Shown piece after piece: positions 35,958 to 44,975 of a DNA stretch of 64,000 nt (its first letter is position 1; each line of letters starts with the position of its first letter). This stretch comes from Hydrogenophaga sp. GTDB taxonomy: Bacteria > Pseudomonadota > Gammaproteobacteria > Burkholderiales > Burkholderiaceae_C. The position numbers and the translations under genes are program-made. The notes below the pieces were generated by a model. That model did no database searches, was not told the origin of the DNA, and saw only the letters and a list, made by a program, of their open reading frames with translations. The DNA is taken from assembly GCA_011391495.1 (NCBI GenBank), contig JAABQK010000002.1, positions 248,001 to 312,000 of the forward strand, written 5' to 3'.

Positions 35958-36494
35958 CTATTTCATTTTCGACTTGAGCTGGACTGTCTCGCCCGCCACC
36001 ATGAAGCGGCCGCGCCCGCGGTGGTGCAGCGTGCGCGCATCCTGGCGCGCCGGATCCAGCCAGGCTTTCACCACCTGCAGCACAAACAGGCCGTACGTGT
36101 TCACCATGCGCGTGTCCACCACACGGCACTCCAGGCTGGCAAAACACTGCTCGATCAGAGGCGCACCCACCAGCTTGGCCGGCACCGGCGTGAGCCCGAA
36201 GCGCTCAAACTTGTCCACGGTGCGGCCCGACGAATTGCCGCAAGCCACCACCTGCTCGGCCATCTCCACCGAGGGGATGTTGATCACGCACTCGCGCGAC
36301 GCCTTGAGCAAACCGTACGAATGGTTGCGCGGGCTGACCACGCAGCCCACCAGCGGCGGCTCGAACTCCAGCATCAGGTGCCAGGACTGCACCATCACAT
36401 CCGTCTGCCCGCCGCTCGCCGTGGTCAGCAGCACCACCGGGCCGGGTTCGAGCAAGGTGTAGGCCTTGGCGAGCGGGAACGGTCTTTTGGCCAT
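35958..36494 (-). CDS. Flavin reductase family protein (FMN-binding split barrel)
   Basis: A 178-residue protein of the flavin reductase-like family. GPVVLLTTASGGQTDVM and CVVSPRNHSYGLLKASRECVINIP are the characteristic flavin-binding strands. Such proteins either supply reduced flavin to monooxygenases or are FMN-binding oxidoreductases. No monooxygenase is adjacent. It is 24 bases downstream of the acetyltransferase gene on the same strand, so likely in the same transcript. Confidence 0.85.
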   Translation of the reverse strand: MAKRPFPLAKAYTLLEPGPVVLLTTASGGQTDVMVQSWHLMLEFEPPLVGCVVSPRNHSYGLLKASRECVINIPSVEMAEQVVACGNSSGRTVDKFERFGLTPVPAKLVGAPLIEQCFASLECRVVDTRMVNTYGLFVLQVVKAWLDPARQDARTLHHRGRGRFMVAGETVQLKSKMK

Positions 36495-36518
36495 ACGTGG
36501 ACTCCCGTTGCGTCAGAT

Positions 36519-37025
36519 TCAGGACGTGGCGCCGAACGCCTCATGGAACGTCACCGTGCCCTGCGGCACCACATCGGTGAACGGCAGCACCATGAAGACT
36601 TCCGGCGGAACGCCCGGGTACACCAGTTGCGGCTGATTGCGAAAACCGAAGCGCCGGTAGTAGCCCGGGTCGCCCACCAGCATGCAGCCCGCCGCACCCT
36701 GATCGCGCAGCGCCTGCAACGCGGCCTGCATCAGCGCCGAACCAATGCCTTTTCCCTGGTGTTCAGGCAGCACCGAAATCGGCCCCAGCCCGTGCCAGCC
36801 CGGCGTGCCGTCGGACACCACCACCGGGGAGGTGGCCACATGCCCCACCAGCTCACCGCCCTGCTCCGCCACCAGCGACACGGTCATCGCCCCGGCGCGG
36901 CGCAGCGCGTTGACGATGAAGGCTTCGGTGTGGGCGGCGTGCGGCGCATTCAGGAAGGCGGCCGTGGTCAAAGCCGCAATGGCCGCTGCTTCGGACGGCT
37001 TCTCGGGTCGCAGCACCCTGGTCAT
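36519..37025 (-). CDS. GNAT family N-acetyltransferase (YhbS-like)
   Basis: A 168-residue acetyltransferase. Acetyl-CoA-binding motif A is visible as GPISVLPEHQGKGIGSALMQ (Q/RxxGxG/A), followed by GCMLVGDPGYYRRFGF, typical of the YhbS branch. Substrate unknown. The start was set at the ATG giving MTRVLRPEKP, one base after the aminotransferase stop; a longer reading overlaps that gene. Confidence 0.87.
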   Translation of the reverse strand: MTRVLRPEKPSEAAAIAALTTAAFLNAPHAAHTEAFIVNALRRAGAMTVSLVAEQGGELVGHVATSPVVVSDGTPGWHGLGPISVLPEHQGKGIGSALMQAALQALRDQGAAGCMLVGDPGYYRRFGFRNQPQLVYPGVPPEVFMVLPFTDVVPQGTVTFHEAFGATS

Positions 37026-37026
37026 G

Positions 37027-38229
37027 TCACACCGCCTGACCCAAGCGCCCCACCCCCTCTTCAATCTTCTCCACCCCCACCGTGGCGAAGCTCAGGCGCA
37101 GGGTCGCGTGGTCGGGGTTGTTCGCATAAAACGGCGCACCCGGCACGAAGGCCACGCCCTTTTCAATCGCTCGCTTGGCCAGTTCACCACCATCGGCCAC
37201 TTTGCCGCCTGCGCCAGTCAGGCGGGCCCAGACGAACAGGCCGCCTTGCGGTTGCACGAACTCGATGGCGTCGCCCAGCTCGCGCCGCAGGGCGTTGCCC
37301 ATGGTGGTGGCACGTTCGGCGTACACGGCGCGCACCTTGGCGAGCGTGGCGGGCATGCGGCCGGCTTTCAGGTACTGTGCTGCGGTGGCCTGGGCGAAGG
37401 TGCTGGTGTGGGCGTCGCTGAACTGTTTGCACATGGTGGCCTTGCCCAGCAAATCTGCCGGGCCGACCATCCAGCCCACGCGCAGGCCGGGGCTCAGCAC
37501 CTTGCTGAGGGAACCGCAGTGCACCAGGCGCTCGCGGCTGTCGGGCACGCTGGCGCTCAGTGCCAGCAGGCTGGGCGGCGGGGCTTCGCCGAAATAGAGG
37601 TCGCCGTACGGGTCGTCTTCCACGATCAGCGTGTTGTGCTTCACCGCCATTTCCAGCACGCGCTGGCGGCGCTCCAGGCTGAGCATGGCGCCGCTGGGGT
37701 TGCCGAAGGTGGGAATCAGGTAGACGAACTTGGGTTTGTGTTCTTCGATCAGCTGCTCCAGCCGGTCGGTGTTCACACCGTGACCGTCCACCGGCGCGGT
37801 GATGAGCTCGGCTCCGTAGAGGCGGAAGCACTGGATCGTGGCGAGAAAGGTGGGGCCTTCGACGATGACCTTGTCGCCGGGGGACACGAGCGTCTTGCCC
37901 AGCAGGTCGAGCGCCTGCTGGCTGCCGGTGGTGACGATCAGGTCGTTGGCGGTCACACCCTGGTTGCCCTTGCTGGCCATGAAGGCGGCGAGCTGTTCGC
38001 GCAAGGGGTTGTAGCCCTCGGTGGCGCCGTATTGCAATGCGGCGCCGGGTTCTTCGGTGAGCGCGGCGTTCACGGCTTCGCGGATGCCGTCCACATCGAA
38101 CATGGCGCTGTCGGGGAAGCCGCCAGCGAAGCTGATGATGCCGGGCTTGCCCAGCAGCTTGAAGAGTTCGCGGATGGCGGAGGTTTCGACGTTGTTGAGG
38201 CGGTCGGCGAAGGGAATGTTGAAGGGCAT
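37027..38229 (-). CDS. PLP-dependent aminotransferase (2-aminoadipate/MocR-like class I)
   Basis: A 400-residue fold-type I aminotransferase. FAGGFPDSAMF opens the domain. The PLP-binding Lys is in GSLSKVLSPGLRVGW, and NPSGAML and EDDPYGDLYF are conserved cofactor contacts. It resembles the family named 2-aminoadipate transaminase or LysN, and the stand-alone enzymes close to MocR domains. The amino acid used is unknown. A following ATG (MPFNIPFADR) was taken as start, seven codons after an upstream ATG. Confidence 0.88.
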   Translation of the reverse strand: MPFNIPFADRLNNVETSAIRELFKLLGKPGIISFAGGFPDSAMFDVDGIREAVNAALTEEPGAALQYGATEGYNPLREQLAAFMASKGNQGVTANDLIVTTGSQQALDLLGKTLVSPGDKVIVEGPTFLATIQCFRLYGAELITAPVDGHGVNTDRLEQLIEEHKPKFVYLIPTFGNPSGAMLSLERRQRVLEMAVKHNTLIVEDDPYGDLYFGEAPPPSLLALSASVPDSRERLVHCGSLSKVLSPGLRVGWMVGPADLLGKATMCKQFSDAHTSTFAQATAAQYLKAGRMPATLAKVRAVYAERATTMGNALRRELGDAIEFVQPQGGLFVWARLTGAGGKVADGGELAKRAIEKGVAFVPGAPFYANNPDHATLRLSFATVGVEKIEEGVGRLGQAV

Positions 38230-38431
38230 GGCGAGAGTCTCGGGGATCAAAAGGAGGAACTGCCCAACATGTTAGCGCCAGCGCCCCGGCCGCATGGCCC
38301 GGGCAGCCAGGCCCCAACCCATGGCCAAGCCCGAAAACTGGGCGCCATTGACCCGGTTGATCGGGGCATGGCCGGCGCCGCGCTGGGGAAGAATGCTGCA
38401 CTCGAGTCCCTATCCCGACCGGAACTGTCTG

Positions 38432-39241
38432 ATGACGTCTGCGGCCCAATTTTTCAAGAAGCTGACCCTGCCCACCATGCCCGAGGTGGCGCACGAACTG
38501 ATCCGCTCGCTCAACGAGGACGACGTACCGCTGTCGCAGCTGCGCGATGCGATTGCCCGCGACCCGGCGCTGGCCGTGAACTTGCTGCGCCTGGCCAACA
38601 GCGCGCGCTACGGCATGTCACGTTCGGTAAGCACCATCGACGACGCCATTGCGCTCGTGGGCACCAGCCAGGTGCGTGCGTTGGCGCTCGCGTCCTGCTT
38701 CAACGACGCCTTCCCGGTGGCGCCAGGCCTGGATCGGGAAGCCTTCTGGCGCGCCAGCCAGACCTGCGGCGGCATCGCCCAGTGGCTGGCGAGCAGCATC
38801 GGCTCCGACAGCCAGGAAGCCTGGCTGAGCGGTTTCATGGTGCGACTGGGCGAGCTGCTCATGGGGCTGAACGTGCCGGGTTGCCTGTTCGAATTCGAGA
38901 AGCAGCCGCAGTACCCGGGCGCGCGCTGGGAGCGCGAAACCGCCTTGCTGGGCTTCACCGAAGGCCAGGTCAGCGCAGAGCTGGCGCGGGCCTGGAACTT
39001 TCCCGACACCATGGTGAACGCACTTGATGCGGTGGCCGATCCGATGGCCGCCGAGCCGTTTTCCCGACTGGGCGCGGTGCTGCATGTGGCCGAACTGCTG
39101 ACCGCCGCCGATGCGCAGAACCCGGACGCGGTGGACGAACTGCCAGCGGAGGTGCTGACGGCCCTGCAGGTGGACGGCGACTGGATGCGCAGCCGTCTGC
39201 CACAGGCACAGGCCTTTGTGGACGCGTCCCGGCTGCACTGA
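38432..39241 (+). CDS. HDOD domain signalling protein
   Basis: A 269-residue HDOD-domain protein (degenerate HD-type output domain). LPTMPEVAHELIRSLNEDDVPLS leads into the conserved helix IARDPALAVNLLRLANSARYG, and SVSTIDDAIALVGTSQVRALAL follows, both hallmarks of HDOD. Family members act in regulatory protein-protein contacts and often lack hydrolase activity. The start is the ATG giving MTSAAQFFKK. It is divergent from the aminotransferase gene, with no partner domain in the same protein. Confidence 0.85.
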   Translation: MTSAAQFFKKLTLPTMPEVAHELIRSLNEDDVPLSQLRDAIARDPALAVNLLRLANSARYGMSRSVSTIDDAIALVGTSQVRALALASCFNDAFPVAPGLDREAFWRASQTCGGIAQWLASSIGSDSQEAWLSGFMVRLGELLMGLNVPGCLFEFEKQPQYPGARWERETALLGFTEGQVSAELARAWNFPDTMVNALDAVADPMAAEPFSRLGAVLHVAELLTAADAQNPDAVDELPAEVLTALQVDGDWMRSRLPQAQAFVDASRLH

Positions 39242-39482
39242 CGACACGCCGGTCCGCTCCCGGCGCCCAGGCGCACAGCCAGGGGCCGGCATCTGGCTGG
39301 GCCACGTCAACAGCCGCCAGACCGGACAGGCCACCCGCGGCTGGTTCCGACGGGACCGCACGCCGGCGGCGCATTGGCTGGCGCGTCAAGGCCTGGCCCG
39401 CGCAAGGCGGCCTCGCGGTACCGCCTGCACCTTCCGGCGTACATCCTGTCCGGGCGCCTGCTCAAGGGGCATCCCCACATCC

Positions 39483-39488
39483 TAGAAT
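39483..39488 (+). promoter_or_regulatory. Candidate -10 element of the PhnD-like gene
   Basis: TAGAAT, 29 bases ahead of the ATG of the PhnD-like gene. No matching -35 hexamer was recognised. The rest of the 276-base gap behind the HDOD gene shows no feature I can support. Confidence 0.35.
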
Positions 39489-39517
39489 CCGACGCCTGCC
39501 ACTCAAGGAACAACGGT

Positions 39518-40330
39518 ATGAAGATCTGGTTGACTGCTTTTGTTTGGGTCCTGTCCCTGTGTGTGAACCCCGCCCACGCCAAGGACCTGATCCTGGCCAT
39601 CAGTGAAGGATCGTCAGGCGGTACGGATCACGCCCGCGTGATTGTCAAATACCAGGGACTGGCCGATGCCATTGGCAAGAGCATCAACCAGAAGGTGAAC
39701 GTGGTGTTCATCCGGGAGTTCGAGGCACTCGAAGACGGCCTCAAGAACAAGCGCTTTGACCTGGCGATGGCACGCCCGAGCGACTACCCGGCGCGTGGCA
39801 TGCGTGACCATGGCTACCAGTACGTGGCTTCCGCCCGACCCGACGGACAGTGCCTCATCATCGTGCCCACGGAGTCGCCATACCAGAAGCTGGCCGACAT
39901 CAAGGGCAAGCGCATCGTGCTGCCCGATGCCTCGTCCTACATGGCGCGGTTCTGTGCCGCCGAGCTGCGCGACCAGGGCATCAACCTGGACAAGGAGCGC
40001 ATCGAACGGGTGCGCGAACAGGGGGCGGTACCGTTCTACCTGAGCAACAAGTTCGGTGATGTGGGGGGCGTGGCCTCGTATGCAGGCGTGGCCAAATCGC
40101 TGGACAAGAGCGGGCACCGCGTGCTGCACACCAGCGTGTCACAACCCTACTTTCCCCTCATCGCGCACCAGTCCTTCGACGCCGCACAGATCGCGGCCAT
40201 GCAGTCGGCGCTGCGAGCGCTGCCCGAGACCGAGCCGGGTCGCACCGTGCTCAAGAGCGTCGGCATCCAGGGATTCGACGCCACCACCGAAAAACGGCTG
40301 CGCAACCTGCTGCCCTGGCTGGGCCTCTGA
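39518..40330 (+). CDS. PhnD-like periplasmic substrate-binding protein
   Basis: A 270-residue binding protein of the PhnD/phosphonate type (type 2 periplasmic fold). A signal peptide (MKIWLTAFVWVLSLCVNPAHA) is followed by a mature domain with DLAMARPSDYPARGM, then KLADIKGKRIVLP. The usual PhnD Ser/Thr ligand loop is close to SSGGTDHARVIVK. No ABC permease or ATPase gene is adjacent, so it is an orphan; such proteins can also be sensor inputs. AAGGA precedes the start by seven bases. Confidence 0.82.
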   Translation: MKIWLTAFVWVLSLCVNPAHAKDLILAISEGSSGGTDHARVIVKYQGLADAIGKSINQKVNVVFIREFEALEDGLKNKRFDLAMARPSDYPARGMRDHGYQYVASARPDGQCLIIVPTESPYQKLADIKGKRIVLPDASSYMARFCAAELRDQGINLDKERIERVREQGAVPFYLSNKFGDVGGVASYAGVAKSLDKSGHRVLHTSVSQPYFPLIAHQSFDAAQIAAMQSALRALPETEPGRTVLKSVGIQGFDATTEKRLRNLLPWLGL

Positions 40331-40427
40331 CCACGCAGCGCATGGCCCGCGGTGTGTGGCGGGTCACACGCCCCCATGCTTCGCGCCGCCGCGCCAGAGG
40401 GCCACGGTGGCGCTAGACTCGGCGGCC

Positions 40428-41063
40428 ATGAAACCCGCCGCCATCGAAGCCTTTTTCGCCACCCTCAAGGCCGCCAATCCATTGCCGAACACCGAGCTGG
40501 AATACACCAGCGTGTTCGAGCTGCTGGCGGCCGTGCTGCTCTCGGCCCAGGCCACCGACGTGGGCGTGAACAAGGCGACGCGCCAGCTGTTCCCGGTGGC
40601 GAACACACCGCAGAAGATCCTGGACCTCGGTCTGGAAGGCCTGGAGGGCTATATCAAGACCATTGGCCTGTACCGCAGCAAGGCCAGGCACCTGATGCAG
40701 ACCTGCCAGATACTGGTGGAGCAGCACGGCGGCGAGGTGCCGCGCACGCGCGAGGCACTCGAAGCCCTGCCTGGTGTGGGCCGCAAGACGGCCAATGTGG
40801 TGCTCAACGTGGCCTTTGGCCAGCCGACCATGGCGGTGGACACGCACATCTTTCGCGTCAGCAACCGCACCGGCCTGGCGCCGGGCAAGACGCCGCTGGC
40901 GGTGGAGCAGCAGCTGATGAAGCGCGTGCCGCCGGCCTATGCGGTGGATTCGCACCACTGGCTGATCCTGCTGGGGCGCTATGTGTGCCAGGCGCGCAAG
41001 CCCTTGTGCCACCAGTGCGCAGTGGCCGCGTACTGCGATTTCAAGGACAAGACCCAGGCCTGA
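40428..41063 (+). CDS. nth: Endonuclease III
   Basis: A base-excision DNA glycosylase/AP lyase acting on oxidised pyrimidines. Its 211 residues show helix-hairpin-helix LPGVGRKTANVVL with the catalytic Lys, the Asp in MAVDTHIFRV, and a 4Fe-4S cluster bound by Cys187, Cys194, Cys197 and Cys203 (C-x6-C-x2-C-x5-C). It is convergent with the DUF445 gene, 18 bases apart. The Fe-S cofactor probably comes from the Isc system. Confidence 0.97.
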   Translation: MKPAAIEAFFATLKAANPLPNTELEYTSVFELLAAVLLSAQATDVGVNKATRQLFPVANTPQKILDLGLEGLEGYIKTIGLYRSKARHLMQTCQILVEQHGGEVPRTREALEALPGVGRKTANVVLNVAFGQPTMAVDTHIFRVSNRTGLAPGKTPLAVEQQLMKRVPPAYAVDSHHWLILLGRYVCQARKPLCHQCAVAAYCDFKDKTQA

Positions 41064-41081
41064 ACGCTTGGTGGCGCCCCA

Positions 41082-42377
41082 TCAGCCGCCCATCCAGGCC
41101 CGCACCGCGGGCAGATCCAGCGCCAGCTGCGTCAACGCATGCAGCAGCAGGCCCACCAGCGCGCCGACCAGCGTGCCGTTGATGCGGATGAACTGCAGGT
41201 CGCGCCCAATGTGGTTTTCCAGCACGCGGCTCATGTCCCGCGCGTCCCAGGCCATCACGCGCTGCGACACAAAACCGACCAGGTTGTCGCGGCTGCTGTC
41301 CAGCACATGCAGCAACGCCAGACGGGCCTGCTGGTTGAGGGTGTCACGCAGGGCTGCGTCGGTCAGCAACTGCTCACCGGCTGCCTGCACGACACCCGCG
41401 ATCCGGTCGGCCAGGGCGCCGTCGGGGTTGACCGCCTCGCTGCGCAGCGTATCCACCAAGTCGTGCCACCAGGCTTCGATCGGCGCGTTCCAGCGCGGCT
41501 GGCCGAGCCAGGCATCGCGCCAGACGGCCACCCGGCCTTGCCAGTCCGGATCGGTCTGCAGGCGCTGGATGGAATCGGCCATCCAGCCGTCGAAGCGGTG
41601 GCGCAGCTCGTGCTGCGGATCGGCGGCCACGTCGGACAGCGTGCGCGTGAGCGCGGCCACCAGCTTGCGCGTGGCCAGCCGCGCGGCCATCTGATCGAGG
41701 CCCACGTACTTCAGCTGTTTGAGTTCGCGTGCGATCGCGTCGGTCAGCCTTTCCTGCACCGTGTCCTGTTCCGCCCAGCTGGCGAGCTGCTGCAGCAGGC
41801 CGTTGAGCCACTGCTGGTGGTGGCCGTGTTCGGTCAGCGCCGCCAGCGCCTGCCCTCCCAGCGATGCCAGGTCCACCTGGCGCAGCAGGCGCTGAGCGAG
41901 TTTCGCCACCCACTGCCGCACGGGCGCCAGGTCGAGCGCGTCGAACAGGGCCGGTGCGGCTTGCTGCAGCCACACCCCCACCCGCCGGGCCGGGCCGGGC
42001 TGGGCCAGCCAGCGACCGAGTTCGCCGGCCATGTCCCAGCGTGCCAGCACGGGCTGCACGTGTTCCGCGGTGAGGAAATGCTCGCCCAGGAACCGGGCCA
42101 GCTGCGCGCCCAGGCGGTCCTTGTTGGCGACGATGATGGCCGTATGGGGTATCGGCAGCCCCATCGGGTGGCGAAACAGTGCGACCACCGCGAACCAGTC
42201 GGCCAGCGCGCCGATCATGGCGGCCTCGGCTGCGGCCGCCACGTAAGCCCAGGCCGGGTGGCTGGGCTGCAGCAGCGTGGCCACGGCGTACACCACGGCG
42301 GCCAGCAGCAGCAGGCCCAGGGCCATGGCCTTCATGCGGGCCAGGCTCGTGGACGTTTTCGGCGAGGGGCTTTTCAT
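41082..42377 (-). CDS. DUF445 family membrane protein
   Basis: A 431-residue protein of DUF445 (YjiN-like). An N-terminal hydrophobic region (about residues 16-60) includes ALADWFAVVALFRHP, the family signature, and is followed by long amphipathic helices and a final hydrophobic tail (LVGALVGLLLHAL) that may anchor the C terminus. The function is not known. It is 35 bases downstream of cobC and could be read from the B12 operon. Confidence 0.83.
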   Translation of the reverse strand: MKSPSPKTSTSLARMKAMALGLLLLAAVVYAVATLLQPSHPAWAYVAAAAEAAMIGALADWFAVVALFRHPMGLPIPHTAIIVANKDRLGAQLARFLGEHFLTAEHVQPVLARWDMAGELGRWLAQPGPARRVGVWLQQAAPALFDALDLAPVRQWVAKLAQRLLRQVDLASLGGQALAALTEHGHHQQWLNGLLQQLASWAEQDTVQERLTDAIARELKQLKYVGLDQMAARLATRKLVAALTRTLSDVAADPQHELRHRFDGWMADSIQRLQTDPDWQGRVAVWRDAWLGQPRWNAPIEAWWHDLVDTLRSEAVNPDGALADRIAGVVQAAGEQLLTDAALRDTLNQQARLALLHVLDSSRDNLVGFVSQRVMAWDARDMSRVLENHIGRDLQFIRINGTLVGALVGLLLHALTQLALDLPAVRAWMGG

Positions 42378-42412
42378 GGCTCCAGTGTGCCCGCTCTGGC
42401 GGGCCTGCGTTG

Positions 42413-42967
42413 TCAGAGCGTCAGCCGGACATGACCACCCGGCTCGGGCGCGTCGGTGGGCCACTGTGCCACCGACGTGATGGAGGCATGGCCGTGGCGG
42501 GCGATAAACTGTGCCGCCCGGATCACGCCGGCGTGGGTGATCCAGACGGCTTCGGGCGTCCGGCCCGCGCGCAGGGCGTCCAGCGCCGCAGCCACGCGAT
42601 CGAGCACCTGCTGCGTGCTCTCGGCGCCACCGAAGCGGTGGTGGGCGAAGTCGGCCATCCAGTCGTCGAAGGCGCTGCGCGGGATGGCATCCCAGCGCTG
42701 CAGCTCCCATTGGCCGAAGTCCATTTCATTCAGTCGAAAGTCGGTGCGGGCTGCGCCCAGGTCGGGCCGCAGGCGGCCCAGCTCGCCAGCCAGTTGCTGC
42801 GCACGCCCCAGGCCGGACACCCACACCGGCAAGCCCGCCGGCAGCAGCGGCGCCAGGCTCTGCGCGGCCTGCTCCGTGATCGCCTGGCCGGCTGGCACGT
42901 CGCTCGCGCCGTAGCAGAGCCCGGCGTCCAGCTCGACCTGCGCATGGCGCAACAACCAGAGTTTCAT
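42413..42967 (-). CDS. cobC: Alpha-ribazole phosphatase CobC (histidine phosphatase family)
   Basis: Removes the phosphate from alpha-ribazole 5'-phosphate, or from the corresponding B12 phosphate, in the late step of cobalamin nucleotide-loop assembly. The histidine phosphatase motif is LLRHAQVELD, with His8 as phospho-acceptor; the usual E is replaced by Q. A second catalytic His lies in WITHAGVIRA. The 184-residue chain starts 10 bases after cobS. The assignment as CobC rests mainly on its place in the operon. Confidence 0.85.
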   Translation of the reverse strand: MKLWLLRHAQVELDAGLCYGASDVPAGQAITEQAAQSLAPLLPAGLPVWVSGLGRAQQLAGELGRLRPDLGAARTDFRLNEMDFGQWELQRWDAIPRSAFDDWMADFAHHRFGGAESTQQVLDRVAAALDALRAGRTPEAVWITHAGVIRAAQFIARHGHASITSVAQWPTDAPEPGGHVRLTL

Positions 42968-42977
42968 GGCGCTGCGC

Positions 42978-43895
42978 TCAGGCCCCAGCGGGCAGCGAAA
43001 CCGCCAGCCCCAGGTAGAACATCAGCTCGCTCACCTGCTGCGTGGCGCCCAGTCCGTCGCCGGTGAAGCCCTGCAGGCGGCGGTGCAGCAAGCGCCACAT
43101 CCAGGCCAGACCGAACAGCGCACCCAGCACCGCCGGCAACCAGGGCGACCCCGGTGCCAGCCAGCCGGCCAGCACCATGGCCGGCACCCACCACAGCAGG
43201 CCCGCCACCAGGCCACGGGTGCCAATGCTCTCGGCCAGCGGCTTGCTCTTGGACTGCGGCGTGTCCCCGACATGCGGCAGGGTACGGATCACCAGCAGCG
43301 GCATCAGGCGCGAGGTGACGTGCGCCGCAAACAGCACCAGCGCCGCCAGCCGCGCCCCGCCTCCCTGGGCCAGCAAACCCAGCAGGGCGACCTTGCTGAG
43401 CACCACGAGCACCAGCGCGAGGGCGCCGTAGCTGCCAATGCGCGAGTCCTTCATGATCTCCAGCGCACGCTCGCGGTCCATGGCGCCGCCCAGGCCGTCG
43501 GCCAGATCGGCCAGCCCGTCTTCGTGGAATGCACCGGTCAACAGCACGCTGAACACGGTGCTGAGGACGGCGGCCACCCAGGGCGCTGCAGGCTGCCCTG
43601 GCAGCACCTGCATCAAGCCCCAGAACACCCCGGCCGTGAGCCCGCCCACCACCCAGCCCACGCCCGGAAAATGCGCCGCGCTCGCCCGCAACATCGCGGG
43701 CGAAAAGCCCACCCAGTCCGCCAGCCGCCCCGTCACCGGGATACGGGTGAAGAACTGAAGGGCGATGAAGAAATGGCGAATCCCCCCCCTGCGCCGCTGC
43801 GCGGCGTCCCCCCCCTCCTGCGGGAGGGGGGGCGCAGCCTGTGGCCCGGCGGAGCCGGTTCCACGGCTGCCCTGGTCCAAGTCATCTCGTTCCAC
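42978..43895 (-). CDS. cobS: Adenosylcobinamide-GDP ribazoletransferase CobS
   Basis: Joins alpha-ribazole to adenosylcobinamide-GDP, forming cobalamin at the inner membrane. The core has the FHEDGLADLADG Asp motif and several membrane helices. Conserved sequence starts at RHFFIALQFFTRIP (codon at 43778), but the codon before it is ATT, and no ATG or GTG precedes until GTG codons at 43904, 43901 and 43895. I used 43895, which has GAGGTG upstream. This adds about 38 poorly conserved residues encoded across a C/G-rich palindromic element. Alternatively ATT at 43781 is the start, giving 267 residues. The core call is firm and the start is doubtful. Confidence 0.85.
   Translation of the reverse strand: MERDDLDQGSRGTGSAGPQAAPPLPQEGGDAAQRRRGGIRHFFIALQFFTRIPVTGRLADWVGFSPAMLRASAAHFPGVGWVVGGLTAGVFWGLMQVLPGQPAAPWVAAVLSTVFSVLLTGAFHEDGLADLADGLGGAMDRERALEIMKDSRIGSYGALALVLVVLSKVALLGLLAQGGGARLAALVLFAAHVTSRLMPLLVIRTLPHVGDTPQSKSKPLAESIGTRGLVAGLLWWVPAMVLAGWLAPGSPWLPAVLGALFGLAWMWRLLHRRLQGFTGDGLGATQQVSELMFYLGLAVSLPAGA
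43784..43832. repeat. Palindromic C/G-rich double-hairpin element at the 5' end of cobS
   Basis: Two adjacent stem-loops: CGCCGC-TGC-GCGGCG (43792-43806) and a 10-bp C-run/G-run stem with TGCG loop (43809-43832). They sit between an eight-C run (43782-43789) and the end of cobT. It looks like a small intergenic palindromic repeat that has come to lie in the cobS leader. Only this copy was recognised in the window. Confidence 0.6.
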
Positions 43896-43905
43896 GCTCA
43901 CCACC

Positions 43906-44973
43906 TCAAGCCTGCCTCTGTGCAGCCGTCGGTGCCTCATCCTGCCGCGACACGCCGGCCGCCTCGAAGCTGGCCATCTCGCGCAGGATGGCACAGGCGG
44001 ACACCAGCAGCGGCCAGGCCATGGCCGCACCCGAGCCTTCGCCCAGGCGCAGGCCCAGGTCCAGCAGCGGCTCGACTTTCAGGTGCGCGAGCATGAGCGC
44101 GTGACCACGCTCGCCCGAGCGGTGCGCGAACACGCAGCGCTGCAGCACGGCGGGCTGCAGATGGCTGGCCACCAGCACGGCCGCGCTGGCGATGAAGCCG
44201 TCGACCACGACCACACGGCGCTCGACCGCGGCCCGCAGCACCGCACCGACCATGGTCGCGATCTCGAAGCCACCGAAGGCGGCGAGCGCGTCCAACGGCT
44301 CCCTGGCATCGACATGGCGCGCCAGCACTTCGCGCAGGATGCCGATCTTGCGTTGCACGGCGTCGGCATCGAGCCCGGTGCCGGCGCCGGTGCAGTCGGC
44401 CACGTCGATCCCGCTCAGGCGCGCCAGCAGCATCGAAGCGGCCGAGGTGTTGCCGATGCCCATCTCGCCAAGCAGCAGCGCGTTGCCCGGCAGGCCCTTC
44501 ACCAGCGCGGAACCGCTGGCCATGGCCACCCGGCACTGCGAAGGACTCATGGCCGGCCCCTCCAGCGCATCCGCCGTGCCGGGCGCCACCTTGCTGATGA
44601 CCAGCCCAGCTCGTGGCGCGAAGTCGTGCCGCACCCCGCAGTCCACCACCGTGAGACCGATGCCGTGCTGCCGCGCGAGCACGCTCACCGCAGCGCCGCC
44701 GGCCAGGAAGTTCTCCACCATCTGCCAGGTCACGTCGCTCGGGTAGGCCGAGACGCCGCGTGCGGCCAGGCCATGGTCGGCCGCGAACACGACCAGCTGC
44801 GGTGCGCGCAGCTCGGGCGTTTCGCTACCCAGAATGAGGCCCAGGCGCTGCGCCAGCACCTCGATGCGGCCGAGCGAACCGAGCGGTTTGGTCTTGTTGT
44901 CCAGCTGGCGCTGCAGGCGCTCGGCCAGGGCGGGCTGCGTGATGTCGTCGATGGAGGGCACCTGGAATGGCAT
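43906..44973 (-). CDS. cobT: Nicotinate-nucleotide-dimethylbenzimidazole phosphoribosyltransferase CobT
   Basis: Activates the lower base of cobalamin by transferring ribose-phosphate from nicotinate mononucleotide to dimethylbenzimidazole. Its 355 residues include FAADHGLAARGVSAYP, LGEMGIGNTSAA, and the catalytic Glu in LRLGEGSGAA, matching the family. The ATG at the MPFQVPSIDD start lies three bases after the cobQ stop. Length is usual. It lies between cobQ and cobS in the operon. Confidence 0.96.
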   Translation of the reverse strand: MPFQVPSIDDITQPALAERLQRQLDNKTKPLGSLGRIEVLAQRLGLILGSETPELRAPQLVVFAADHGLAARGVSAYPSDVTWQMVENFLAGGAAVSVLARQHGIGLTVVDCGVRHDFAPRAGLVISKVAPGTADALEGPAMSPSQCRVAMASGSALVKGLPGNALLLGEMGIGNTSAASMLLARLSGIDVADCTGAGTGLDADAVQRKIGILREVLARHVDAREPLDALAAFGGFEIATMVGAVLRAAVERRVVVVDGFIASAAVLVASHLQPAVLQRCVFAHRSGERGHALMLAHLKVEPLLDLGLRLGEGSGAAMAWPLLVSACAILREMASFEAAGVSRQDEAPTAAQRQA

Positions 44974-44975
44974 GG

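Noticed and set aside
43784-43832. C/G-rich repeat considered as an insertion-sequence end or CRISPR unit
   Set aside because: Single copy in the window, no spacer pattern, no transposase, and no target-site duplication seen.
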